Origin: an uncultured Roseateles sp.
GTDB taxonomy: Bacteria; Pseudomonadota; Gammaproteobacteria; Burkholderiales; Burkholderiaceae
Assembly (NCBI GenBank): GCA_946886855.1
Contig: CAMPJJ010000098.1
Span: 1-20,760, forward strand
Length of the DNA stretch: 20,760 bases
Reading direction: 5' to 3'
The notes below the pieces were generated by a model. The model did no database searches and was not told the DNA's origin. It saw only the letters and a list, made by a program, of their open reading frames with translations. The translations under genes were made by a program, and so were the position numbers. This document shows positions 5,836 through 14,647 of this stretch, piece by piece; positions within the stretch are counted from its first letter, which is position 1, and every line of letters starts with the position of its first letter.

Positions 5836-7806
5836 TCAATTGCCGACGCGCAGCGGCAACCGCAGTTGCAGTTCCGTCCCGCCTTCAAGGGGCGCCTCCT
5901 CGGGCGCGCGCCAGTCGATCTCGGCCGAGATCCGCTCGGCGCGGCGGCGCATGCCGCGCAGGCCGTTGCCCTGGCGCAGGTCGGCCGCCATGCCGCGGCC
6001 GTTGTCGACGATGGAGAGCAAGACCTGGCCCCGCGCCTCGTCGACCCGCGTCGAGAAGCGGACCCGCGTGGCGCGGGCGTGGTGGATGACGTTGCTGAGC
6101 GCCTCCTGCACGATGCGGATCAGCTCGCGGCCGCCGGTGCCGCGCAGCGTCGGCAGCAGCGGGACGTCGGTGAGCTGCCAGTCGAGCTCGAGCCCGGCCT
6201 CCTGCAGGCGCGGCGCCATCCGGTGCCGCAGGTTGGCCAGCAGCAGCGTGAGGTCGCCGTCGGTGACGGCGAGCGCATCGACCGTCAGCCGCATCTCGCG
6301 GATGCATTCGTCGAGCTGGCCCACCAGCGACTGGGGCGACACGCCGCGTTCCGCGCACAGCCGCGCGGTCACCAGCTGCGAGCCCAGGCCGTCATGCATC
6401 TCCTGGAGCAGGCGCTCGCGTTCCTGCGCGGCGGTGCGCTGACGTTCGCTGTCCTGCAGATCTTCCCAGCGGTCCTGCAGCTCGCGGGTCCGGGCGTCGA
6501 GCGCCTGCTCGAGCCGGATGCGCGCCATCGCCTCGTCGCGCAGCGAGCCGACGAAGCGGCGCTGCAAGGCCACGCCCGCGATCGCGATCAGCGCCGCATG
6601 GCCGACGACGTTGATGTCGACCACGCTCATCTGCCGGTTGAGCACGAGCGCGAACCCGCTCACGTAGAGCCAGACCCAGGCCGACAGCGCCACCGCGCAG
6701 GCGCCGACGAGGGGGGTGCGCCGCTGCGTCGCGAGCGCGGCGCGGGCCGCCAGCAGCGCGGCCGCCGCCAGCACCACGCTGCGGCTGCCGAGCGCCCACC
6801 AGGGCCAGGGGTGATGGAAGTCGGTCCAGCTCCAGCCCAGGAAGGCGGCGGCGCCGTCGATCACGGTGCCGAGCACCAGGTAGGCGACGGCCATCTTCTC
6901 CGGCCAGCGCGCCGCGATGCCCGACAGCCGCGCGACGAGGAACAGCAGCCCGGCCTTCGACAGCACGTCGGCCAGATCGAGGGCCACGCGCCACCACGGC
7001 GCCGGGAAGAGCGCGCCGTTGAGCAGGTAGGGCGACAGCAGCAGCGCCGTGCACAGGCAGAACAGGCCGGTGACGCCGTACAGCCACTCCTGGCGCAAGG
7101 CGAGCCAGACCATCAGCATGAACGCACCGATCACGATGCCGGCGAGCGCCGTCGTCACGCGGACGACCTGCCAGAAGCGACGACCCTCCTGCAGCGCGCG
7201 GATCTGCACGGACGGCCCCAGCAGCGGCGCGGACAGCCCGGCGCCCTCGAAGCCCGGACGTGACAGGCGCAGCGTGAGCCGATGCTCGCCGGCGGGCAGC
7301 ATCGCGGGCGGAATGCTGACCTGCAGGCGGCGTCCGGCGAGCAGCAGGCCGCGTTGCGCGAGGTCGTCCTCGTCCTCGGCCGCATAGCCGCCGCCCGGGC
7401 TGGAGGTCGCGATCAACTGGCCGTCCAGATAGACCGTCGCGGCCGGACGATGCTGGATCACGAGCCAGTAGGGCGCTTCGGCGGCCCGGTCCAGCCGGAA
7501 GTCGAGCGCGAACCGGAGCGGGCCGGGCGCGTCGGTCTCGTGGATCTGCACCGGCAGCGCCACCCTGTGTCCCGACGCGTCGGGCAACGCGCCCGGGACC
7601 TGCGCGGGATCGCGCGCATCCCCCGGGAGCAGGCGGGCCTCGGTCAGACGCAGCACCTGCGCCGGCATCGCGGTGCCATAGTGCTGCGAGAACAGATGGA
7701 CGGCCCAGAGCACCAGCAACGGCAGTGCCACCAGCAGCACGAGCCGCCGGATCGACACCGTCGCCGTTGCTGGACGGCCCTCCATCGATCGGGTGAATAC
7801 CGCCAC
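5836..7806 (-). CDS. 7TMR-DISM-type sensor histidine kinase (HisKA_3)
   Basis: Predicted 656-residue membrane sensor kinase. One hydrophobic segment (about 21-40) is followed by an extracytoplasmic beta-rich domain (about 45-205, with APYWLVIQHRPAATVYLDGQ). Seven more hydrophobic segments follow between about 217 and 414, which is the 7TMR-DISM layout. A coiled coil (about 425-465) leads to the dimerisation/phosphoacceptor motif LLQEMHDGLGSQL with His471. The HATPase domain has an N-box (IVQEALSNVIHHARA), DNGRGM (601-606) and GNGLRGM (613-619). HisKA_3 kinases normally pair with LuxR/NarL-type regulators, but none is adjacent. The start is uncertain: a GTG at 7806 has GGGGGC nearby, and an in-frame ATG at 7785 lacks a clear ribosome site. 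The ligand is unknown; the ectodomain resembles carbohydrate-binding folds of this class. Confidence 0.85.
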   Translation of the reverse strand: MAVFTRSMEGRPATATVSIRRLVLLVALPLLVLWAVHLFSQHYGTAMPAQVLRLTEARLLPGDARDPAQVPGALPDASGHRVALPVQIHETDAPGPLRFALDFRLDRAAEAPYWLVIQHRPAATVYLDGQLIATSSPGGGYAAEDEDDLAQRGLLLAGRRLQVSIPPAMLPAGEHRLTLRLSRPGFEGAGLSAPLLGPSVQIRALQEGRRFWQVVRVTTALAGIVIGAFMLMVWLALRQEWLYGVTGLFCLCTALLLSPYLLNGALFPAPWWRVALDLADVLSKAGLLFLVARLSGIAARWPEKMAVAYLVLGTVIDGAAAFLGWSWTDFHHPWPWWALGSRSVVLAAAALLAARAALATQRRTPLVGACAVALSAWVWLYVSGFALVLNRQMSVVDINVVGHAALIAIAGVALQRRFVGSLRDEAMARIRLEQALDARTRELQDRWEDLQDSERQRTAAQERERLLQEMHDGLGSQLVTARLCAERGVSPQSLVGQLDECIREMRLTVDALAVTDGDLTLLLANLRHRMAPRLQEAGLELDWQLTDVPLLPTLRGTGGRELIRIVQEALSNVIHHARATRVRFSTRVDEARGQVLLSIVDNGRGMAADLRQGNGLRGMRRRAERISAEIDWRAPEEAPLEGGTELQLRLPLRVGN

Positions 7807-7836
7807 GTCGCCCCCAACGCCGCACAGGAAAGGGAA

Positions 7837-7862
7837 CGGCCGGCCCCGCGAGAGGCCGGCCG
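7837..7862 (-). terminator. Terminator-like hairpin after the Ig-repeat gene
   Basis: CGGCCGGCC (7837-7845) and GGCCGGCCG (7854-7862) form a 9-bp perfect stem with an 8-base loop in the 116-bp gap between the Ig-repeat gene and the kinase gene. On the minus strand the stem is followed by TTCCCTTTCCT, a pyrimidine-rich, partly T-rich tail. It probably ends the Ig-repeat transcript before the kinase gene. GGCCGGCC is itself palindromic, so alternative pairings exist. Confidence 0.5.
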
Positions 7863-7922
7863 CGGCAGATGCTAGGTCATCGGGCGTCCGCGTGACACCT
7901 CGGACCTAGGGGGCGGGGCGGG

Positions 7923-10673
7923 TCAGATCACGGCGCCGGCGTGCTGGTAGTGCAAGGTCAGCGGGCTGGACGGACCCACGTTGCCGGCGGCATCGATCAG
8001 GCTGACCTGGACCGTGTAAGTGCCGTCCGGGCTCGTGAGCAACTCTTCGATCATGCCGCCCTCCACGTTCTGCCCGACGATCCAGTCGCCCCCGTTGATG
8101 CGGTACTGGAAGGTATCGCCGGGCTGACGGCCACCCACGACCACGATGGGGTTGGTGCTCACCCTGTCGGTCGCACTCACGCCGTCGTCGTCCAGCAAGG
8201 AGAGCACGGGCGCGGACGGCGGCGTGGTGTCCAGCGTCAACTGGATCTTCTTCAGGCCGACGTTGCCGGCAAGATCGGTTTCACGCAGGTCCAGCACATG
8301 CTTCCCGTCCGACCCGAAGAGGCTCGTGGCGAGTCGTCCGTCGCCGGGCGCCTCCCGCCATGCGCCGCCATCGATGCGATAGGACAGGGTGTCCTGCGCT
8401 CGGGCGCCGGCGCTGTGAAGGCTGATCGTGAGATCGTCCTGGGCATTGAAGGTCACCTGGTCCGGCAGTCCGGCACCCGACTGCCGCTGCAGGCTGGAGG
8501 AGGTCCACTTGGGGATCAGCGCCTCCTGGTCCAGCGTGAACGTCAGCGTCGCCGCCTCGCCGACGTTGCCGGCGGCATCGACCTGCTTGACTTGCACGGT
8601 CGCGCGAACCGGCAGAAGCGCATCCTCAGTCACCACGGTCGTGCCGGCCGCCCACTCGTTCCAGTCGCCGCCATCCCTGCTCACCAGCAGCGTGGCACCG
8701 GGCTCAAGCCCGCCCACGCGGACATCGCCCGACGAAGCGATGCCGTCGGTGCTGCTGGCGCCCGTGTCGTTGAGCAACACGAGCGTGGGCGCCACGGGCG
8801 GCGTGAGGTCCAGCCTGGCCCACAGCACCGTCTCCGGACTCACGTTCCCGGCCACATCGGTCTGACGCACGGCGATGTACGGGGTGCCATCGCCATGGAA
8901 CATGGACCTCGGGATCTGGCCCTCGTAGGCGCCGTACCACGGCGCTAGAGGGTGATTCACGAGCTGGAACTCGACGCGAGCGTCCGGCTCGGTGCCCGGC
9001 ACCGTGATGATGTCGTCCAGACCCAGCGCCGGCCTGTCGGCCGGCATCGTCCAGTGCAACGCGGCGGGCGCGCTCTGGTCCAGCACGAAGAACAGCGTTG
9101 TGGCGGCGCTCTCGTTGCCGCTGGCATCGATCTGCTTGACCTGCAGCTGCTGGGGCCCGTCGGTGCTGAACAGCGCGTCCGGCAGCACCGCGTCACCGCC
9201 GCGCGGCGTCCAGGTCTTGCCACCGTCGAGGCTGAACGCCAGCGTGCCGCCCGGCTCCAGCCCCGAGACAATCACCGATCCCGACGAAGTGATCAGGTCG
9301 TGATCGCTGAGGCCGGTGTCCTTCTGGAGCGACAGGGTCGGGGCCGCGGGCGCGGTGAGGTCGACGTTCGCGACCAGCGTGGAGGTCGCGCTCACGTTCC
9401 CGGCCACGTCGCTCTGGCGCACCTCGATGGGCGTGGTGCCGTCGCGCTGGAAGCGCGCGGTCGGGATCTGTCCGTCTGGCGCGATGAGCCACGGCGCCGC
9501 CGCATCCGTTCGATATTCGACAAGCGCGTCCGCTTCGACGCCCTGGAGCGCGATGACGTCGGCCGCGCCCAGCGCCGGCTTGTCGATCGGCATCGTCCAG
9601 CGCGGCGCATCGGGCGCCTGCCGGTCGAGCACGAAGGACAGGTCCGCGATCACGCCTTCATTGCCGGTCGCGTCGATCTGCTTGACCGCCAGATGCTGGG
9701 CACCGTCGGCGGTGAACAGCGCATCCGGCAGGCGGGCGTCGCCGCCGTGCGATGTCCAGGTCTTGCCCCCGTCGACGCTGACGGCGAGCGTGGCGCCCGC
9801 CTCCAGGCCGGAGACATCCACCGCGCCCGAGGCGGTGACGAGATCATGATCGCTGCGTCCGGTGTCATTCGCCAGCGCCAATCGCGGCGCGGCTGGCACA
9901 TGCGCAGGCGGCTTGGGATCCGGATCTGCCGGCGAAGTGGGATCAGGGTCGGACGTGCCGGGATCGGGCGTGCCAGGGTCAGGTTTGCCAGGGTCAGGCT
10001 TGCCGGGGTCAGGTTTGCCAGGGTCAGGCTTGCCGGGGTTGGGTTTGCCGGGGTCGGGTTTGCCGGGGTCGGGCTGTTGCGGTTGGTCGGGCGCCGGCTG
10101 ATCAGGCTTCGGCTGATCAGTCTCGGGCTGATCGGGCGCAGGTTGATCCGGACCCGTCGGCTTCGAGGTCCCGGGATCCGGCTTCTGCTCCGACACCGGC
10201 GGGTCCGATTTGGGCTGATCGGGTTTCGGCGGATCGATGGCCGCGATCGGCGGCGGCGTGCCGGAGTGACTGGCCGCGCCACCGATGCCCAGCACGCCGA
10301 GACCCGCCGCCAACAGCGCGCCGTAGCGGTTGTCATGGGCGTGGACATCGGCCTGCAATGCCACAGGCGCCCCAGCCGCGTCAGCCGCGTCAGCCGCCGT
10401 AGCGTCAGAAGCGGTAGAAGCGATGGAAGCGGCCGCGTCGCTGGCGTCGACGTCCGGCGATGGGCCTGCGTCCGGAGTGGCCGAGCCGCCGGCAGCGGTG
10501 GTCTCATCCGGGGTGGGGTCCGGCGGGGCGTCGGCGGAGATCGCCGGGACCTCGTCGACGGGCTCCCCTTCGCCGGAAAGGGGATGACGCTTGTACGGAC
10601 GGGGGGCGGGAGCGCCTGTCGGGGTCAGCGGCGCACGGGCGCCCGGCATCGGTTCTTGGGTGGCGGACATCAT
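7923..10673 (-). CDS. Large Ig-like repeat protein, putative surface or secreted adhesin
   Basis: Predicted 916-residue repeat protein. Residues 1-112 are Ala/Pro/Asp-rich and disordered, without a Sec signal. A short hydrophobic stretch at about 117-133 (GALLAAGLGVLGIGG) follows. Residues 137-260 are a Pro/Asp/Lys linker made of PDQP and PDPGK repeats. Residues 261-909 hold seven Ig-like domains of about 90 residues. Odd domains carry NDTGxSxxD...SG and VSGLExGxTL...DGGxxW; even domains mostly start WTMPxDxPALG. Both types end in QxDxxGN. These are hallmarks of bacterial Ig-like (Big-type) domains of adhesins. The hydrophobic patch followed by a flexible linker recalls N-termini of type I-secreted BapA-like adhesins, but no RTX repeats or transporter genes are present. 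The tandem ATGs at 10673/10670 lack a clear ribosome site. Ligand and export route are unknown. Confidence 0.82.
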   Translation of the reverse strand: MMSATQEPMPGARAPLTPTGAPAPRPYKRHPLSGEGEPVDEVPAISADAPPDPTPDETTAAGGSATPDAGPSPDVDASDAAASIASTASDATAADAADAAGAPVALQADVHAHDNRYGALLAAGLGVLGIGGAASHSGTPPPIAAIDPPKPDQPKSDPPVSEQKPDPGTSKPTGPDQPAPDQPETDQPKPDQPAPDQPQQPDPGKPDPGKPNPGKPDPGKPDPGKPDPGKPDPGTPDPGTSDPDPTSPADPDPKPPAHVPAAPRLALANDTGRSDHDLVTASGAVDVSGLEAGATLAVSVDGGKTWTSHGGDARLPDALFTADGAQHLAVKQIDATGNEGVIADLSFVLDRQAPDAPRWTMPIDKPALGAADVIALQGVEADALVEYRTDAAAPWLIAPDGQIPTARFQRDGTTPIEVRQSDVAGNVSATSTLVANVDLTAPAAPTLSLQKDTGLSDHDLITSSGSVIVSGLEPGGTLAFSLDGGKTWTPRGGDAVLPDALFSTDGPQQLQVKQIDASGNESAATTLFFVLDQSAPAALHWTMPADRPALGLDDIITVPGTEPDARVEFQLVNHPLAPWYGAYEGQIPRSMFHGDGTPYIAVRQTDVAGNVSPETVLWARLDLTPPVAPTLVLLNDTGASSTDGIASSGDVRVGGLEPGATLLVSRDGGDWNEWAAGTTVVTEDALLPVRATVQVKQVDAAGNVGEAATLTFTLDQEALIPKWTSSSLQRQSGAGLPDQVTFNAQDDLTISLHSAGARAQDTLSYRIDGGAWREAPGDGRLATSLFGSDGKHVLDLRETDLAGNVGLKKIQLTLDTTPPSAPVLSLLDDDGVSATDRVSTNPIVVVGGRQPGDTFQYRINGGDWIVGQNVEGGMIEELLTSPDGTYTVQVSLIDAAGNVGPSSPLTLHYQHAGAVI
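7947..9893 (-). repeat. Three and a half copies of a ~545-bp two-domain (A-B) coding repeat
   Basis: Within the Ig-repeat gene, residues 261-440, 441-623 and 624-816 are successive A-B units, and 817-909 is a final A-type half. Units 1 and 2 are closest (for example VSGLE.G.TL, DGGKTWT..GGDA.LPDALF, VKQIDA.GNE, then WTMP.D.PALG). Unit 3 is the most diverged, especially its B half. This indicates duplication of a domain pair rather than of single domains. Confidence 0.75.
9954..10076 (-). repeat. Low-complexity PDPGK tandem repeat (15-bp unit)
   Basis: Codons for about eight PDPGK-like pentapeptides (variants PNPGK, PDPGT) lie between the hydrophobic patch and the first Ig-like domain. They are read from the minus strand as a 15-bp tandem repeat. 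A related PDQP-rich stretch precedes it at about 10077-10223. Such arrays can change length by slippage. Confidence 0.8.
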
Positions 10674-10836
10674 GGACAGCAGAAGCGGAGGGAGCCCGCA
10701 GTCTGTTCATGTCAGCCGCCGGCCGCACCAGCCTCGACTTGCATTCACGGCGACGCCTCCCACCCAAGTCGGTGGGCGATCTACCGATAGTGGTGGAAGA
10801 TGACAGCGGACGCGCGCCAACCGCCCCGCCAATGGG
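10674..10836. other. Intergenic gap upstream of the Ig-repeat gene
   Basis: This 163-bp stretch follows pntB and precedes the Ig-repeat gene on the minus strand. It contains a small hairpin, CCCACC (10759-10764) with GGTGGG (10771-10776), but no T-run. I see no convincing -35/-10 pair or RNA gene. It must hold either a promoter for the Ig-repeat gene or read-through leader sequence. Confidence 0.4.
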
Positions 10837-12258
<1,422 letters not shown>

Positions 12259-12262
12259 GGGA

Positions 12263-12610
12263 TCAGCCCTTCTTCGCGTGGTTGCCGGCCCCGTCGCCCT
12301 TGCCGTCCGCAGGCGCCTTGCGTTCCTTCTTCTTGAACATCTCCAGCATCCGCCGCGTGACGAGGAAGCCGCCGAAGACGTTGACCGCCGCGAGCGCGAC
12401 GGCGAAGGTCCCGAGGCCCTTGCCCAGCGTGGTCTCGGTGAGCGCGGCCGCGAGCATCGCGCCGACGATGACGATGGCGGAGATCGCGTTGGTCACGGCC
12501 ATCAGCGGCGTGTGCAGCGCGGGCGTGACGGTCCAGACGACGTGGTAGCCGACGTAGATGGCCAGCACGAAGATCGTCAGGTTGATCAGGGTGGGGGAGA
12601 CGGCGTCCAT
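12263..12610 (-). CDS. pntA2: NAD(P)+ transhydrogenase subunit alpha, membrane part
   Basis: Small 115-residue subunit equal to the C-terminal membrane segment of E. coli PntA, here encoded separately (also called pntAB). Three hydrophobic segments lie at about 9-26, 36-57 and 66-85, with the conserved HTPLMAVTNAISAI at 33-46. A Lys-rich tail follows from residue 93. The ATG at 12610 has a strong GGAAGGAG ribosome site. It lies 22 bp after pntA1 and 4 bp before pntB. The three-gene organisation is common in bacteria outside the enterobacteria. Confidence 0.93.
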   Translation of the reverse strand: MDAVSPTLINLTIFVLAIYVGYHVVWTVTPALHTPLMAVTNAISAIVIVGAMLAAALTETTLGKGLGTFAVALAAVNVFGGFLVTRRMLEMFKKKERKAPADGKGDGAGNHAKKG

Positions 12611-12632
12611 GCGAAGGGCTCCTTCCGGGGGA

Positions 12633-13751
12633 TCAGGGCTTGCGCAACACCTGGCCCTCGTGCGCGACGAGGCAGGCGGTGACGATGTCGTCGTCGGCGG
12701 GCAGCGCGAAGCCGCCCTCCTTCGTCAGCACCAGCTTCAGGAAATCCAGCAGGTTGCGCGCGTACAGCGACGAGGAGTCCGCCGCGACCAGCGCCGGCAG
12801 GTTGGTCTCGCCGACCAGCGTGACGCCGTGCTTGCGCACGGTCCGGCCGGGCTCGGTCAGCGGGCAGTTGCCGCCGGCGGGCGCCGCGATGTCGACGATC
12901 ACCGAGCCGGGTTTCATCGCCCGGACCATCTCCTCGGTGACCAGCACCGGCGCCGGACGGCCGGGGATCAGCGCGGTGGTGATGACGACGTCCGCCTGCG
13001 CGACGCGCTTGGCGACCTCGACCTGCTGGCGCTGCAGCCAGCTCGGCGGCATCGGACGGGCGTATCCACCGACGCCCACGGCGGCCTCGCGTTCCTCGTC
13101 GGTCTCGTAAGGCACGTCGATGAACTTGGCGCCGAGCGACTCGACCTGCTCCTTCACGGCGGGCCGCACGTCCGAGGCCTCGATCACCGCGCCCAGCCGC
13201 TTGGCCGTCGCGATCGCCTGCAGGCCCGCGACGCCGACGCCCAGCACGACCACCCGCGCGGCCTTGATCGTGCCGGCGGCGGTCATCAGCATCGGGAACA
13301 GGCGCTGGTAATGGAAGGCGCCCAGCATCACCGCCTTGTAGCCGGCGATGTTGGCCTGGCTGGACAGCACGTCCATGCTCTGCGCGCGGGAGGTGCGCGG
13401 CGCCGCCTCCAGCGCGAAGGCGGTGAGGCGGGCGCCGGCCAGACGTTCCAGGCCGTCGCGGTCGAACGGATTGAGCATCCCGACGAGGACCGCGCCCGGC
13501 TTGAACAGCGCCAGCTCGCCCGGATCCGGCGACCGGACCTTCAACACCAGGTCGGCGCCGAAGGCGGCTTCCCGGCCGACGATCTCCGCCCCCGCCGCGA
13601 CGTAGGCCTCGTCGGGAGCGCTGGCGTTCAGGCCCGCGCCTTGTTCCACGCGCAGCGCATGGCCTTGCGCGACGAGCTTCTTGACGGTTTCCGGCGTCGC
13701 GGCGACGCGCGTCTCTCCCGCCGCGGTTTCCTGCGGCACACCGATCAGCAT
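12633..13751 (-). CDS. pntA1: NAD(P)+ transhydrogenase subunit alpha, NAD-binding part
   Basis: Soluble dI subunit (372 residues) that binds NAD(H) and transfers hydride to the NADP-site in PntB. It begins MLIGVPQETAAGETRVA, the AlaDH/PNT N-terminal signature. It contains SRAQSMDVLSSQANIAGYKA (121-140) and the dinucleotide motif GVGVAGLQAI (171-180) ending in EASDVR (191-196). The mobile-loop region near 220-237 is followed by ITTALIPGRPAP (258-269) and DIAAPAGGNC (287-296). The frame is open back to 13883, but the ATG at 13751 fits the family N-terminus and has GGAGG eight bases upstream. First gene of the pnt operon; its promoter should lie in 13752-13984. Confidence 0.94.
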   Translation of the reverse strand: MLIGVPQETAAGETRVAATPETVKKLVAQGHALRVEQGAGLNASAPDEAYVAAGAEIVGREAAFGADLVLKVRSPDPGELALFKPGAVLVGMLNPFDRDGLERLAGARLTAFALEAAPRTSRAQSMDVLSSQANIAGYKAVMLGAFHYQRLFPMLMTAAGTIKAARVVVLGVGVAGLQAIATAKRLGAVIEASDVRPAVKEQVESLGAKFIDVPYETDEEREAAVGVGGYARPMPPSWLQRQQVEVAKRVAQADVVITTALIPGRPAPVLVTEEMVRAMKPGSVIVDIAAPAGGNCPLTEPGRTVRKHGVTLVGETNLPALVAADSSSLYARNLLDFLKLVLTKEGGFALPADDDIVTACLVAHEGQVLRKP

Positions 13752-13984
13752 CTGGAGGTCCTCCGTCCGATTCAGGGGTCCGGGCGAGCTTAACCGGGTG
13801 ACCGCCTTGGGCGATGCTCGCCCGCGACAGGGGTTTTCACCAGGGAGGTGCATGCCGGCAACCCGGAGGCAACTGGAAAGCAACCTGCGGGCAATGCTGT
13901 TTCGAGTGGTGAACAGCGGTCGTCCGACAGGGTGAAAGCAGCGTTAAATGGAGGCGTCCAATGACCCCCGAAAGGAGTCAAACC
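13752..13984. promoter_or_regulatory. Divergent intergenic region between pntA1 and the His/Asp-rich protein gene
   Basis: This 233-bp gap separates two genes that read away from each other, so both promoters are expected here. GGAGGACCTCC, just upstream of pntA1, is palindromic and includes its ribosome site. AAAGGAG serves the plus-strand gene. A TTAAAT (13944-13949 region) could be a -10 element for the plus gene, but I see no matching -35. No RNA gene or repeat is obvious. Confidence 0.4.
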
Positions 13985-14512
13985 ATGATCAAGAAGATTG
14001 TTTTCAGCAGCGCGTTGGCGATGGCGGCCCTGGTGCCGATGGCTTCCCGGGCGGCCGACGTGGGCGTTTCCGTGAGCATCGGCGAGCCCGGCTTCTACGG
14101 GCAGATCGACATCGGCAACGTCCGGCCGCAGGTCGTGTATGAACGGCCGGTGCTGGTCCAGCGCGTCCCCTCGCCGGAGCCGGCGGTCTACCTGATGGTG
14201 CCCCCGGGCCACCAGAAGAACTGGGCGCGTTATTGCGGGCGCTACAACGCCTGCGGCCGTCCGGTGTACTTCGTCCGCGAGACCTGGTACCGCGACGTCT
14301 ACGCGCCGCAATACCGTCGCGAGCATACCGAGTACCGCTGGCGTCCGGACGGCCGCCGCGACTGGCGCGACGACCACGACCACGGTCACGGCCGCGGCCC
14401 TGACCGGGGACCCGATCGCGGGCCGGACCGGGACCATGGCCGGGGTCCCGACCATGACCACGGACGGGGTCCCGATCGCGACCGCGACGACCACGACCGC
14501 GGTCGTCGCTGA
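13985..14512 (+). CDS. Secreted hypothetical protein with His/Asp/Arg/Gly-rich tail
   Basis: Predicted 175-residue exported protein. The N-terminus MIKKIVFSSALAMAALV is a typical Sec signal with likely cleavage after SRA (residue 23). The middle domain (about 45-110) contains PAVYLMVPPGHQKNWARYC and YNACGRPVYFVRETWY, with two cysteines (84 and 90) that could pair in the periplasm. This is a block I associate with uncharacterised betaproteobacterial exported proteins. From residue 119 on, the tail is built of HDHGHGRGPDRGPDR-like repeats rich in His, Asp and Arg, which suggests metal or polyanion binding; this is inference. The ATG at 13985 has AAAGGAG seven bases upstream, better than the in-frame ATG at 13961. 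A strong terminator follows, so it is probably monocistronic. Confidence 0.8.
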   Translation: MIKKIVFSSALAMAALVPMASRAADVGVSVSIGEPGFYGQIDIGNVRPQVVYERPVLVQRVPSPEPAVYLMVPPGHQKNWARYCGRYNACGRPVYFVRETWYRDVYAPQYRREHTEYRWRPDGRRDWRDDHDHGHGRGPDRGPDRGPDRDHGRGPDHDHGRGPDRDRDDHDRGRR

Positions 14513-14533
14513 TCCCTTGTCCCGATGACAAGA

Positions 14534-14560
14534 CCCCGGCTGGCCGGGGTTTTTCATTTT
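14534..14560 (+). terminator. Rho-independent terminator
   Basis: CCCCGG (14534-14539), loop CTGG and CCGGGG (14544-14549) are followed by TTTTTCATTTT. The hairpin plus T-run is the clearest intrinsic terminator in the window and lies 21 bp after the secreted His/Asp-rich protein gene. Confidence 0.9.
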
Positions 14561-14647
14561 CGGCGTTCACAATGCGGCCCGCACCCATCGAGGTGGCCGC
14601 TCCCGGCATTGGCGCCGCGGCGCGAGCCGCCCTTCCAGGAAGGACCA

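Noticed and set aside
3441..6089. Very long plus-strand reading frame (882 codons) antisense to the 182-residue gene and fadD
   Set aside because: It is rich in Arg/His/Gln/Ala with no domain, and lies opposite clearly recognisable genes. It is an effect of high GC content.
5809..7263. Plus-strand reading frame of 484 codons opposite the histidine kinase
   Set aside because: The kinase motifs on the minus strand are unambiguous; the opposite frame has the arginine-rich composition of a shadow.
8952..10790. Plus-strand reading frame of 612 codons opposite the Ig-repeat gene
   Set aside because: Its repetitive Gly/Arg/Val pattern mirrors the repeats of the real gene on the minus strand; there is no independent support.
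13752..13883. Possible 44-residue N-terminal extension of PntA1
   Set aside because: The family starts at MLIGVPQE; the ATG at 13751 has GGAGG upstream, and the extension has no signal or domain.
14375..14512. Repetitive tract in the His/Asp-rich tail considered as a CRISPR-like or DNA repeat array
   Set aside because: The repeats are short, imperfect and in frame with the coding sequence; they reflect the protein composition, and there are no spacers.
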